This document shows, in pieces, positions 34,872 through 43,050 of a stretch of 64,000 nucleotides of DNA. Origin of the DNA: an uncultured bacterium (GTDB taxonomy: Bacteria; Planctomycetota; UBA1135; UBA2386); NCBI GenBank assembly GCA_937906475.1, contig CALCZA010000046.1, positions 1 to 64,000 of the forward strand, read 5' to 3'. Position numbers and translations under genes: made by a program. How positions within the stretch are numbered: position 1 is the stretch's first letter; each line of letters opens with the position of its first letter. The notes beneath the pieces are model-generated. The model was not told the origin of the DNA and searched no databases. It worked only from the letters and a program-made list of their open reading frames with translations.

Positions 34872-36755
34872 CTACTGCCAGTTCTCCCACTCAGTGTAGG
34901 CCTGAGCCAGTTCCGCTTTGAGCAGTACTTCCTTGGCCTGCAGTCCCTTCATCTTGCTGGCACTGGCGTAGTTGTCGGGGTCGAGCATCGATGCCTGCAC
35001 GGCTTCGATATCGCCTTCGAGCGTCATGATCGTGGTTTCCAGTCGCGCGAACAGTAGCGGGTTGCGGATCTTGCCGGTCTCGCGCGCAGGCCTCGGTGGT
35101 TCGATGGGCTTGGCGTTGCGTTCTTTGGCCGCTGATTCGGCGGCGCGCGCAGCGGATCGTTCGGCGGCGAGACTACGTTGGCACTGTTCGAGACCTTGGT
35201 CGAACGTGCGCACCGTGCCGTTTTCAACCCACATCACGCGGTTGGCGACTTGTTCGACCAATTGACGATCGTGCGTGATCAATACGACCGTGCCAGGGAA
35301 CTCCTTCAACGCCTGTTCCAAGCCTTCGGTGCCGGCGACGTCGAGGTGGTTGGTAGGTTCGTCGAGGCACAGAAGGTCAAACTCGGCGCGCGTCATGCGG
35401 GCCAGTGACAGTCGTTGCTTCTCGCCACCGGACAGGTCGTCGACCGGCTTGTCGATCTCGTCGCCCATGAACAAGAACAACGCCAGGTGGTCGCGCAAGG
35501 TGCGGTCGTCGACGGTGCGGTCGAGTTCACGCATCGCGTCGATCACCGTGCCTTGCTGTGGTAGGTCGTTCTTTTCCTGGCTGAAGTAGCCGATGCGCAG
35601 GTTGTGCGCGTGCTTCAGTTCGCCGCCGGCGGCCACCCCATCCTTCGCCAGCAACCGCAGCAGGGTCGTCTTGCCCGCGCCATTGCGACCGAGTAGCGCC
35701 GTGATCTCGCCGAACCAGATGCGGAACGCACCGTTCTCAATTAGCAGTTTGGTGCCCGCCTTGACGCGCAACGCTTCGCCTTCGATCGCGACCTGGCCAG
35801 CTTGGCCGCGAGTTGACTGACCGAAAGTCACCTTCATCTCGGTGCGCTTGCCCTTCGGTTTGTCGATCAACTGCAAGCGCTGCAGTCGCTTTAAGCGACC
35901 CTTCGCTTGGGCAGTCTTCTGCCCGGCCATGTTGCGCTTGATGAAGTCCATCTCCTTCTCGACGAACTCGCGCTGGTTCTTGAACTGTCGTTGCTGTGCC
36001 AACAACGCCAGGTCGCGCTGCTTGCTGTAGGCGCTGAAGTTGCCCTTGAAGCGATTGGCGACGCCGTTGCTGACTTCGACGATCGCATTGGCAGTGCCGT
36101 CGAGGAACCGGCGGTCGTGACTGACGACGAGCACGGCACCTGGGTAGCGAACGATGAAGTCCTCGGTGAACTCGATGCCCTGCAGGTCGAGGTGGTTGGT
36201 TGGTTCGTCGAGCAGCAGTAAGTCGGCCGGCGTCGTCATCAAGATCGCCAACTGCACGCGCGACTTTTCGCCGCCGCTGAGCACCGAGATGTCCTTCTGC
36301 CAGTCATCGATTGGGAAGCCGATGCCGGTCAGTACCTTCTCAACCTGGTGCTTGCGGTCGTAGCCACCACCCGCTTCGAACGCCGCCTGCAGTTCGCCGT
36401 AACTGCGCAGGGCGGAGTCGCTGCCTCCGGCCATCTCGGCTTCGAGCTTGCGCATGCGCGCTTCGAGTTCGGCATGTTCTCCGGTGCCGTGCATGACGAA
36501 CTGTTCAATCGTCGTGCCTTCCGGCATGCGCGGCATCTGGGCACCGTAGGCAATGCGCAGGTTGCGCTTTGGATTGCGTTGGCCGGTGTCCGGTGGATCG
36601 ATGCCGGCCAGAATCCGCACCATGGTGGTTTTGCCAGCGCCGTTGTCGCCGACCACGCCAATGCGATCGCCTTCGTCGACACGCAGCGACAACCCATCAA
36701 GGATGGGGAAGTCGCCGAAGCGTCGCACGATCTTGTCGAGAGTCACCAGGGTCAT
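34872..36755 (-). CDS. ABC-F family ATP-binding protein (Uup-like)
   Basis: 627 residues from ATG 36755 (MTLVTLDKIVRRFGD). It has two ATP-binding cassettes and no membrane segments. Walker A is GDNGAGKT in the first and GRNGAGKT in the second. The signatures are LSGGEKSRVQLA and LSGGEKQRLSLARM, each followed by LDEPTNHLD. The long inter-domain linker (FSAYSKQRDLALLAQQRQFK) is the P-site tRNA-interaction motif of ABC-F proteins. The C-terminal 80 residues are a coiled coil like that of Uup, which binds nucleic acid or ribosomes. ABC-F proteins act on stalled ribosomes. No antibiotic-resistance context is present. Confidence 0.9.
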   Translation of the reverse strand: MTLVTLDKIVRRFGDFPILDGLSLRVDEGDRIGVVGDNGAGKTTMVRILAGIDPPDTGQRNPKRNLRIAYGAQMPRMPEGTTIEQFVMHGTGEHAELEARMRKLEAEMAGGSDSALRSYGELQAAFEAGGGYDRKHQVEKVLTGIGFPIDDWQKDISVLSGGEKSRVQLAILMTTPADLLLLDEPTNHLDLQGIEFTEDFIVRYPGAVLVVSHDRRFLDGTANAIVEVSNGVANRFKGNFSAYSKQRDLALLAQQRQFKNQREFVEKEMDFIKRNMAGQKTAQAKGRLKRLQRLQLIDKPKGKRTEMKVTFGQSTRGQAGQVAIEGEALRVKAGTKLLIENGAFRIWFGEITALLGRNGAGKTTLLRLLAKDGVAAGGELKHAHNLRIGYFSQEKNDLPQQGTVIDAMRELDRTVDDRTLRDHLALFLFMGDEIDKPVDDLSGGEKQRLSLARMTRAEFDLLCLDEPTNHLDVAGTEGLEQALKEFPGTVVLITHDRQLVEQVANRVMWVENGTVRTFDQGLEQCQRSLAAERSAARAAESAAKERNAKPIEPPRPARETGKIRNPLLFARLETTIMTLEGDIEAVQASMLDPDNYASASKMKGLQAKEVLLKAELAQAYTEWENWQ

Positions 36756-36905
36756 TGGGGCGAGCAGGATAGCAACTTGGCGGCGCAACGACGAACCATA
36801 CGGGCGTGCTTCACGGAAGCGTGTTCGGCGCACCGCTCGGGGACGATTGGCGCGGGCCGCGCATCAAGTAGCGACGCGGGCTTGAGGCCCGTTAGCATTG
36901 CTGAC

Positions 36906-37307
36906 ATGCAGCAGCGCGAATACATCGTCACTGGCGAGGCATTGCCTCAGTGGAGCAATCCGATCAGTCACGCCGTCGTCGCGAACGGCACTTGCTACGT
37001 CAGTGGCCAACTATCCGTTGATGAGCAAGGCCAATACGTCGCCGGTTCGTTTCACGAAGAGGCCGAGCGCGCGTTTACGAACCTGTTTGCCGTCTTGGCG
37101 GCCGCGGGCTTCGAATGTGGCGAACTAGTCTTCGTCGACGTGGCGGTGACTGACATGGCGGCGATGGATGCCGTGAACCTTCTCTACACGCAATACTTCG
37201 CCGAGGGCCGGCGACCAGCGCGCACCGTGGCCGAGGTGGCGGGCTTGCCGTTCGGTGGCAAGGTCAAGGTGATGGGCACGGCCGTGCATGATGCCAGTGC
37301 CGGCTAG
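36906..37307 (+). CDS. RidA/YjgF family protein
   Basis: 133 residues from ATG 36906. Family features are present: NPISHAVVANGTCYVSGQLSVDE, AFTNLFAVLAAAGFECGELV and the PART motif Arg in RRPARTVAEVAGLP. In RidA this Arg holds the carboxylate of 2-aminoacrylate or imine substrates. The downstream Glu of the usual VEIE end is replaced (GKVKVMG), so imine deaminase activity is uncertain and it may belong to another Rid subgroup. It diverges from the ABC-F gene by 150 bases. Confidence 0.85.
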   Translation: MQQREYIVTGEALPQWSNPISHAVVANGTCYVSGQLSVDEQGQYVAGSFHEEAERAFTNLFAVLAAAGFECGELVFVDVAVTDMAAMDAVNLLYTQYFAEGRRPARTVAEVAGLPFGGKVKVMGTAVHDASAG

Positions 37308-37330
37308 GCGCTTGGCGCGTCTGGCGTGAC

Positions 37331-37813
37331 TTACCTTTGCATGTCGACGCCGACCACGCGGTTCTCGTCGTCAAATGACACGACCAACATGTAGTCGGTG
37401 ACCGCTGCGCGGAAACCGAAGTCGAGAATCATGCAGTGACCCGGGCACTCCGGGTAGAGCGCGATGCGCTTCAACTCGCACCGCTGGAGGAAGGCGCCGA
37501 TGTCCTTCTTGGTCGTCGTCATGCACGTCTCGGACTCGGTCGCATCGAAGAACTCGGCGTGCCGGTCGCGGAACGTTTTGACGGCAGAACGCTTTTTGTC
37601 GGCGTCAGTCAGCATCGCCGTGCGCGCGAGCGCCTCAAACTTCGCTACGTCGTCGAGTTTGTCCGAGAACTTGCGTATTTGCTCGATGTCGATATCGCCC
37701 TCGATGTTGAGGTCGGTTCGAACCTCTAGATCACCGTGCTTGGTGGTCGTGCTCCAGTAGCCATGCGCGTCGTCGTCGAGGACGCCAAAGACGGGGTTGG
37801 TGTGCTTGCTCAT
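37331..37813 (-). CDS. DUF2004-like protein
   Basis: 160 residues. The N-terminal 80 are mixed alpha-beta. The C-terminal half has a strand-rich pattern, LKRIALYPECPGHCMILDFGF, then DYMLVVSFDDENRVVGVDMQ, similar to DUF2004 proteins (small cytosolic proteins, some acting as toxin-immunity proteins). No toxin partner is visible beside it. The family assignment rests on pattern only. Confidence 0.5.
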   Translation of the reverse strand: MSKHTNPVFGVLDDDAHGYWSTTTKHGDLEVRTDLNIEGDIDIEQIRKFSDKLDDVAKFEALARTAMLTDADKKRSAVKTFRDRHAEFFDATESETCMTTTKKDIGAFLQRCELKRIALYPECPGHCMILDFGFRAAVTDYMLVVSFDDENRVVGVDMQR

Positions 37814-37875
37814 AATTGCCGGCGGCGCTTGAAGGTGGCGATGATGCCAGCGGTGTTCGATTCCAACATCAATAG

Positions 37876-38223
37876 CTATGCCCGTAGCACGGCTTTGGAG
37901 CTGACTATCTTCCAGCTTTGTAAGCCAAGCTTATCGCAGTGCTCGTTGATGTAGATGTCTTGGTCTTCCCATCGCTCGATCAATGGTGTCTCTAACCGCC
38001 TAGGTCGATGGGTCAGTCCTTTGACCTGCGCGCCGCCGCGAAGCCACGTCTGGAGGTTGGAAGTCGCTGTCCTCGTCCAAGCAATGACCTGCGCTGGGTC
38101 CACGAACTCATTTCGCGGGAACGCGCATCGCTGTCCGACGACCAACTTCCAGCCGACATCGGGCGAAAATGACACGTAGACGTTCTTGCTCGAGAAGCAC
38201 GCCCAGTTCCAGGTGAGGGTCAA
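37876..38223 (-). CDS. Putative single-span membrane protein, start uncertain
   Basis: 115 residues from a TTG at 38223. The frame remains open upstream to 38373 and encodes a polar, basic segment and then a hydrophobic helix (LTGTWIFLIACTALTLTW), so the true protein probably begins further upstream, where I see no ATG, GTG or TTG. The C-terminal 85 residues are extracytoplasmic or soluble and contain WLRGGAQVKGLTH and WEDQDIYINEHC. Either a rare start codon or a frameshift near 38230-38370 is likely. No family is recognised. Confidence 0.45.
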   Translation of the reverse strand: MTLTWNWACFSSKNVYVSFSPDVGWKLVVGQRCAFPRNEFVDPAQVIAWTRTATSNLQTWLRGGAQVKGLTHRPRRLETPLIERWEDQDIYINEHCDKLGLQSWKIVSSKAVLRA

Positions 38224-38433
38224 CGCCGTGCATGCGATCAGGAAGATCCAAGTACCAGTCAGCCGGTGTTTCGGTTTGCCTTCGGTCTCTTGCTCGTCGG
38301 CTTGCTTGATGCTGTGCCGACCCGTTGGTCCAGTGGTATTCCGACGCCGCGAGCATCGTTGGCCACGGGGAGGTTACTCACAGGCCGCAAACCACTAGGC
38401 TTGGTGCTACCTGTTCGTCCCCCAGACCCCGCC

Positions 38434-39546
38434 ATGATCCGAGTCGCCCTACTGTCGACTCTCCTGCTTGCAGGAGCTTCGTCTCTCCACGCCCAGAAGA
38501 AGGGCGATAGCCCCCTTCTCAAGGTTGGTTTGGAGGACCGTTTTACGGCCAAGGACCCGAAGGCGATGGCCAAGCTCGGTGTCCTGAATTACGGGCCGCT
38601 GACTTGGGCGGACCACAAGCGCACGACTGACATCGAGAAGGTTCTCGGTGAAGGGCGTGTGTTGTGGATGGAGACCGAGCACTTCAAGATCGGCTGCAAC
38701 TTGGGCTTTGTCGGTGGTCCGAAGGACTCGAAGGCGCGGCGCCTGATGAAGAGCGACCTGAAGCGACTCAATAAGAAGTGCTCCAAGATCCCGGCGAGCA
38801 CGAGCAAGCTTGGGCCGTGGCTGCGCATGCATCTCTACGCGCAACGTGCCGATGACATGTACACTGAGTTCGTCGAGTTGACGGGCAAGGAGGAGTTGGG
38901 CAAGCACCTCGGCAACAAGGAGAAGTTCTTGCTGCTGATGTTCCAGAAGAAGTCGGACCTGGCGCGCTACATGACGTCGTTCGGCAACCGCAAGAGCGAG
39001 CAGTCGCAGCGACTGCAGCACTACGGCACTGGTCACTTCTCGGTTGTGATGACCGCCGAAGGTGATGATGGGCCGCGCGACAATGAGACTATTAACGCGC
39101 AGTTCCGGTTCTTCATGACGCAGATGCTGTTGGACTCAGTCGGTGGCGCGCCGATGTGGTTGAGTCGCGGTCTCGCGCACAACTATGAGCGTGAGATCCC
39201 CTGCAACATGATCAACTGCGGCATCAAGCCGAACGAGAGCGTCGACTCGAGCACGCAGTATAAGTGGGCCAAGAAGATCCTCAAGCGCAGCAGGCACGAC
39301 GGCCTTTGCCTACCGTTCGTCAAACTCGCGAACGAGACTGATCTTGGCTACTACGGCTCGTTGCAAGCGTGGTCGGTGGCCGACTACATGATGCAAGACA
39401 AGGCGAAGCTCGCGAAGTTCTTGCAGTTGGTGCTCGGCAAATACTCACGCAGTCGCCAGATCCAGGCGTTGGAAGCGGCCTTCGGGAAGGACCCGGAGAC
39501 GTTCGACCTGGAATGGCGGAAGTGGGTGAAGAAGAACTACAAGTAG
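38434..39546 (+). CDS. Secreted peptidase-MA-like protein without a zinc motif
   Basis: 370 residues from ATG 38434 with a signal peptide ending SSLHAQ (about residue 20). The central and C-terminal parts follow the peptidase-MA/DUF1570 arrangement: the equivalent of the HExxH helix is FFMTQMLLDSVGGAPMWL, the EGLA position reads SRGLAHNYE, then QAWSVADYMM, and an end of EAAFGKDPETFDLEWRKWV. None of the His or Glu zinc ligands remains. It is best read as a catalytically dead relative of the two proteases at 9760 and 31321, perhaps a binding protein. The family link is inferred from domain order. Confidence 0.65.
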   Translation: MIRVALLSTLLLAGASSLHAQKKGDSPLLKVGLEDRFTAKDPKAMAKLGVLNYGPLTWADHKRTTDIEKVLGEGRVLWMETEHFKIGCNLGFVGGPKDSKARRLMKSDLKRLNKKCSKIPASTSKLGPWLRMHLYAQRADDMYTEFVELTGKEELGKHLGNKEKFLLLMFQKKSDLARYMTSFGNRKSEQSQRLQHYGTGHFSVVMTAEGDDGPRDNETINAQFRFFMTQMLLDSVGGAPMWLSRGLAHNYEREIPCNMINCGIKPNESVDSSTQYKWAKKILKRSRHDGLCLPFVKLANETDLGYYGSLQAWSVADYMMQDKAKLAKFLQLVLGKYSRSRQIQALEAAFGKDPETFDLEWRKWVKKNYK

Positions 39547-39589
39547 GCAACCCTCGCCGTGGTGCCGCGTTGGCGGTGCCTGGCGTGCG

Positions 39590-40930
39590 CTACATGATCC
39601 GGTATTCGATCGCGTGCGGTTGACCCTTCAGCACGTATTCGACCATCACGCGCCGCGGCTTCTTCGCCTTGGACTGCTTGATGATGATCGCCAGCAGTTC
39701 TTGCGCGGAGCCGACTGGCGCGCCGTTGACCGAAGTGATGACCGAGCCCTTTTGGATAGCTAGTTGCACGAGGGCATCTGGGACGCGGCCGACGCGGAAG
39801 CCGCTATACCACGAGCCGTCCTTCCTTTGACCGCGCAAGAAATCGCCGATCGATGAGTTCTCAAGGGCTTTGATGCCCGCCTTCGCAATCGTGTCGCGCT
39901 CGTCCGACGGATAGAGCTGAACGATCGCATCGTTGATGTTGCGGATCGGCGGGAACAGGTTCTTGCCAGCTGCCTTGGCCCACGCGACCAGTGCTTCGAT
40001 CTCCTGCGGCGGTGGCGCTGCATCCTTCGCGGCGATCAGTTGGAAGATTGCGGTTGCCTGGTCGCGCACGTTGTTGTTGTCGCTGCGCAGCAGTTGCCGC
40101 AGGCGCGGTAGCGCGGGTTCGAGCCATAGATTGGCGAAGTCGGTGCGCGCGACGATGGTCTCTTTGATGAACCACAGTGCTTGGGCGCGGTCGAGTTCGT
40201 CGTCGACGTCGAGCAGTTGGAAGAACGGCACCAAGCGCAAGCTGTGGAGGTGGTCGTTATCCGACGGCAGACGCGTCAGGCCTTGGGCCTTAGCGGCCGG
40301 CGAACCGATCGCTGGCAGTGCGCCGACCACCAGGGCCTTCTCGTCGTCGGTTAGTTGGCCATAGCGCTTGCCTAGGTGCGCGCGCATGAATTGGATCGCG
40401 CGCGGGAACGCCGCTTCGCGCGTGCTGCGAACGGGCTCGCCGGGGATGTGCGAGATCAGCTCCATCACGTAGCCGATGTTCGAGCAGTAGAACGCGGCGT
40501 AGAACGCTGTGGCGCGCTGCACCTCGTTGCGATGCAGACGCATCATGCCGGCGATCATCCCGGCATCGATGCCGAGTTCGTCGACCTTGGCACGCGCCTG
40601 TAGCCAGGTTGGGTCATCGATGACTTCGCGACCGGCGGCGTCGAACGACTTGTCCGCGCTCCGGCTGGCGATGTTCCGCATGATGTTGAGCTGGCGGAAC
40701 AACTCGTCCGGTGGCGCATACAGATCCGTCGGCGCGCGGAACGGCGACAGCATGTCGCGCTCCGGGTAGGCCACGAGGGGGTCAACCGACTGTTGCTCGA
40801 CAGGCTTCTCCGGCTTCGTGGCGTTCGGAGCTTTGGCTGTGGCGGGCTCCGGTACGGGGACTTGCCCTGGCGCTGCCTGAATCAGGAACGCCATGGCGAG
40901 GGTGATCAACGGGTTAGTGGCGGCGGGCAT
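39590..40930 (-). CDS. Secreted protein with PDZ-like C-terminus
   Basis: 446 residues with a signal-like N-terminus (TLAMAFLIQAAPG) and a Pro/Lys-rich linker. The middle of about 300 residues is helical and HEAT-like (LPRLRQLLRSDNNNVRDQAT). The last 70 residues resemble a PDZ domain, with a LAIQKGSVITSVNGAPVGS carboxylate-binding-loop pattern followed by ELLAIIIKQ. No protease catalytic triad is present. It may be a periplasmic adaptor or scaffold. Function unknown. Confidence 0.65.
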   Translation of the reverse strand: MPAATNPLITLAMAFLIQAAPGQVPVPEPATAKAPNATKPEKPVEQQSVDPLVAYPERDMLSPFRAPTDLYAPPDELFRQLNIMRNIASRSADKSFDAAGREVIDDPTWLQARAKVDELGIDAGMIAGMMRLHRNEVQRATAFYAAFYCSNIGYVMELISHIPGEPVRSTREAAFPRAIQFMRAHLGKRYGQLTDDEKALVVGALPAIGSPAAKAQGLTRLPSDNDHLHSLRLVPFFQLLDVDDELDRAQALWFIKETIVARTDFANLWLEPALPRLRQLLRSDNNNVRDQATAIFQLIAAKDAAPPPQEIEALVAWAKAAGKNLFPPIRNINDAIVQLYPSDERDTIAKAGIKALENSSIGDFLRGQRKDGSWYSGFRVGRVPDALVQLAIQKGSVITSVNGAPVGSAQELLAIIIKQSKAKKPRRVMVEYVLKGQPHAIEYRIM

Positions 40931-41005
40931 AGGTGGTACCGATAGCTGCTAGTCGAGGGTCGGTGGTGGCGTAACGCGTTTGTGCGCGATTCCACTTAGC
41001 TTCGC

Positions 41006-41620
41006 TCAGCCACGCAGCCAGAGGAAGCCAACTTGCAACAGACCAATCATGATGCCGAGAACTCCGCCGAGCATGACGATCGCCCGGAGTTCGCGGTTGG
41101 CGACTTGGAGAATCAGGCTCTCGAGCTTGAGGATTTCGAACGCCGCGACCTTCTCTTCCACGAGTTTAGGCACGTCGAGTCCCTTGCTTAGGCCCTTCTC
41201 GACTTCATCGAGCACGGTCTCGCGGTGGTCCAGAATGCTCTGCGTGATCGACGCCTTGATGTCGGCAATGCGGTCTTCGGTCAGGAAGCCACCGATCAGC
41301 GGCAGGCTGCGTAGTTCTTGGATCTTGGGGCCGAGGCCCGTGTCGAGAACGCGACCGAGGATGCCGCCGAAATCGAGTTTGTTGAGACTCTTGATGACGT
41401 CCTTGTGCTCGACGAGATGGTTGCCGACGACGTGGCCGATGGCCTTGGCCAGTTCCTGCTGACGGCGCCCGATCAGGCCCTGCATTTTGATGAACAAGAA
41501 GCGGCGCGGTTTGACCGGGCGGAAGATCATCTTCACAGCCAGCCAGTTGGTCATTAGGCCGATCAGGCCGCCGATGGCCGGGATCGTGATCCAGGTCCAG
41601 ATGTCAGGTGCGGGAGGCAT
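41006..41620 (-). CDS. DUF445 family membrane protein
   Basis: 204 residues from ATG 41620; a GTG at 41647 is possible. The opening IPAIGGLIGLMTNWLAVKMIFRP is the DUF445 hallmark: a transmembrane helix with GxxTNxLAVKM and a short basic segment. A long soluble helical body follows and a second hydrophobic helix closes the protein (IVMLGGVLGIMIGLLQVGFLWL). It belongs to a family of envelope proteins of unknown mechanism. It diverges from the racemase gene. Confidence 0.85.
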   Translation of the reverse strand: MPPAPDIWTWITIPAIGGLIGLMTNWLAVKMIFRPVKPRRFLFIKMQGLIGRRQQELAKAIGHVVGNHLVEHKDVIKSLNKLDFGGILGRVLDTGLGPKIQELRSLPLIGGFLTEDRIADIKASITQSILDHRETVLDEVEKGLSKGLDVPKLVEEKVAAFEILKLESLILQVANRELRAIVMLGGVLGIMIGLLQVGFLWLRG

Positions 41621-41869
41621 TTTGGCCAGGAGTATGACGATGGGCACGTTCCTACTCAACGCCGCAATGTCAGGTCCTGTTCTTGTCCCGGGGCACGTGG
41701 CGATTTTTGCTGCCAAACTGGACCCCGGCTCAGGCCAAATGCGGCCGAAGATCTCTCCGGCTGCGCGTGCCGGGCCAGAACAAGAAAGCACATCCTCGCA
41801 TGCAAGCGGATGTGCATTTTTGTGCCTAGCACCCTGCGCACATCCTGAGCGCGCCGGCATGATGCGTGC

Positions 41870-42874
41870 ATGCTGCAGTTTTCGCAGGTGATCCAAGCGG
41901 TGGATTCGCATACCGCTGCCGAGCCGACGCGCGTCATCACAGGTGGCCTGCCGATGATTCGCGGGGCGACGATGGCCGATAAGCGCGACGAGTTGCGCCG
42001 GTCGCACGATTCGATTCGTCGTTCGCTGGTCTTAGAGCCGCGCGGGCACGATGCGATCATTCTTGCGTACTTGCTGCCGCCGACGCGCGACGACGCTGAC
42101 CTTGGCGTCGTGTTTGCTAACGACGCGGGTTATCTCGGTATGTGTGGCCACGGCGCGATTGGCCTGGCGACGACGGCTGTTGCGATGGGGTTGGTGCCGG
42201 CAGTCGAGCCGGTGACCGAGCTTGCGATGGATACACCGGTTGGTCTGGTGAAGTGTCGTGTGGCTGTCGTCGATGGCCGGCCAAAGAGCGTCACCATCAC
42301 CAACGTGCCATCGTTCTTGTATCGCCAGCGCGTCGTCGTCGATGTGCATGGCTTCGGCAAGGTCGCGGCGGACATCGCCTATGGCGGCAACTGGTTTGCG
42401 TTCGTCGAAGCCGAGCAACTTGGGTTGATGGTTGAGAAGACGCACTTGTCGGTGTTGATGCAGGCGGCGACCGCAATTCGCGAAGCGATGGTTCGCGACG
42501 GCGTGCGCGGCGTGCATCCCGATAGCGGCGAAGAAGAGATTATCGACCATGTGAAGCTGTTCGTGCCACTCGATGGCGAACACCAAGGTGCGCGTGCCCT
42601 GACGCTTTGCCCAGGCACTGCCTACGACCGTTCGCCGTGTGGCACTGGCACGTCAGCAAAGCTGGCTGTCTTGCATGCCAAGGGTGAACTCAAGAAGGGC
42701 GAACGCTTCGATAGCGAGAGTGTGCTCGGCACGCGCTTCGAAGCCCGTATCGTCGCAGAGACCACCGTCGGAGAATACCCAGCGATCGTGCCCGAAATCA
42801 CCGGTTCGGCCTGGATTACGAGCTTCGCCAACTTCGTCATCGACCCCGACGACCCGTGCCGTCACGGCATCTGA
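41870..42874 (+). CDS. Proline racemase / 4-hydroxyproline epimerase family
   Basis: 334 residues. The proline racemase family is shown by DSHTAAEPTRVITGGLP at the start, MCGHG with Cys92, and SPCGTGTSAK with Cys257. Both catalytic Cys are present, so it acts as a racemase or epimerase of proline or trans-4-hydroxyproline rather than a dehydratase, in which the first Cys is usually Thr. The family length is 310-340. No proline-catabolism genes flank it. Confidence 0.85.
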   Translation: MLQFSQVIQAVDSHTAAEPTRVITGGLPMIRGATMADKRDELRRSHDSIRRSLVLEPRGHDAIILAYLLPPTRDDADLGVVFANDAGYLGMCGHGAIGLATTAVAMGLVPAVEPVTELAMDTPVGLVKCRVAVVDGRPKSVTITNVPSFLYRQRVVVDVHGFGKVAADIAYGGNWFAFVEAEQLGLMVEKTHLSVLMQAATAIREAMVRDGVRGVHPDSGEEEIIDHVKLFVPLDGEHQGARALTLCPGTAYDRSPCGTGTSAKLAVLHAKGELKKGERFDSESVLGTRFEARIVAETTVGEYPAIVPEITGSAWITSFANFVIDPDDPCRHGI

Positions 42875-43050
42875 GTGACGCTGTAACGATGGCGTTCCAA
42901 GGCTTGATCGCGACTTCCTAGCCTTCACGGCCAGAAGTTCGTGGTAGCGCTCGACAAGGCCTACTGCGCTGCCGTGCCGCTCATGCAATGGCTCTGCGCG
43001 CCGCGACAACGCGACGTTTAGAGTTCGGCGGACGGGCCTCTGCTTGGGGG

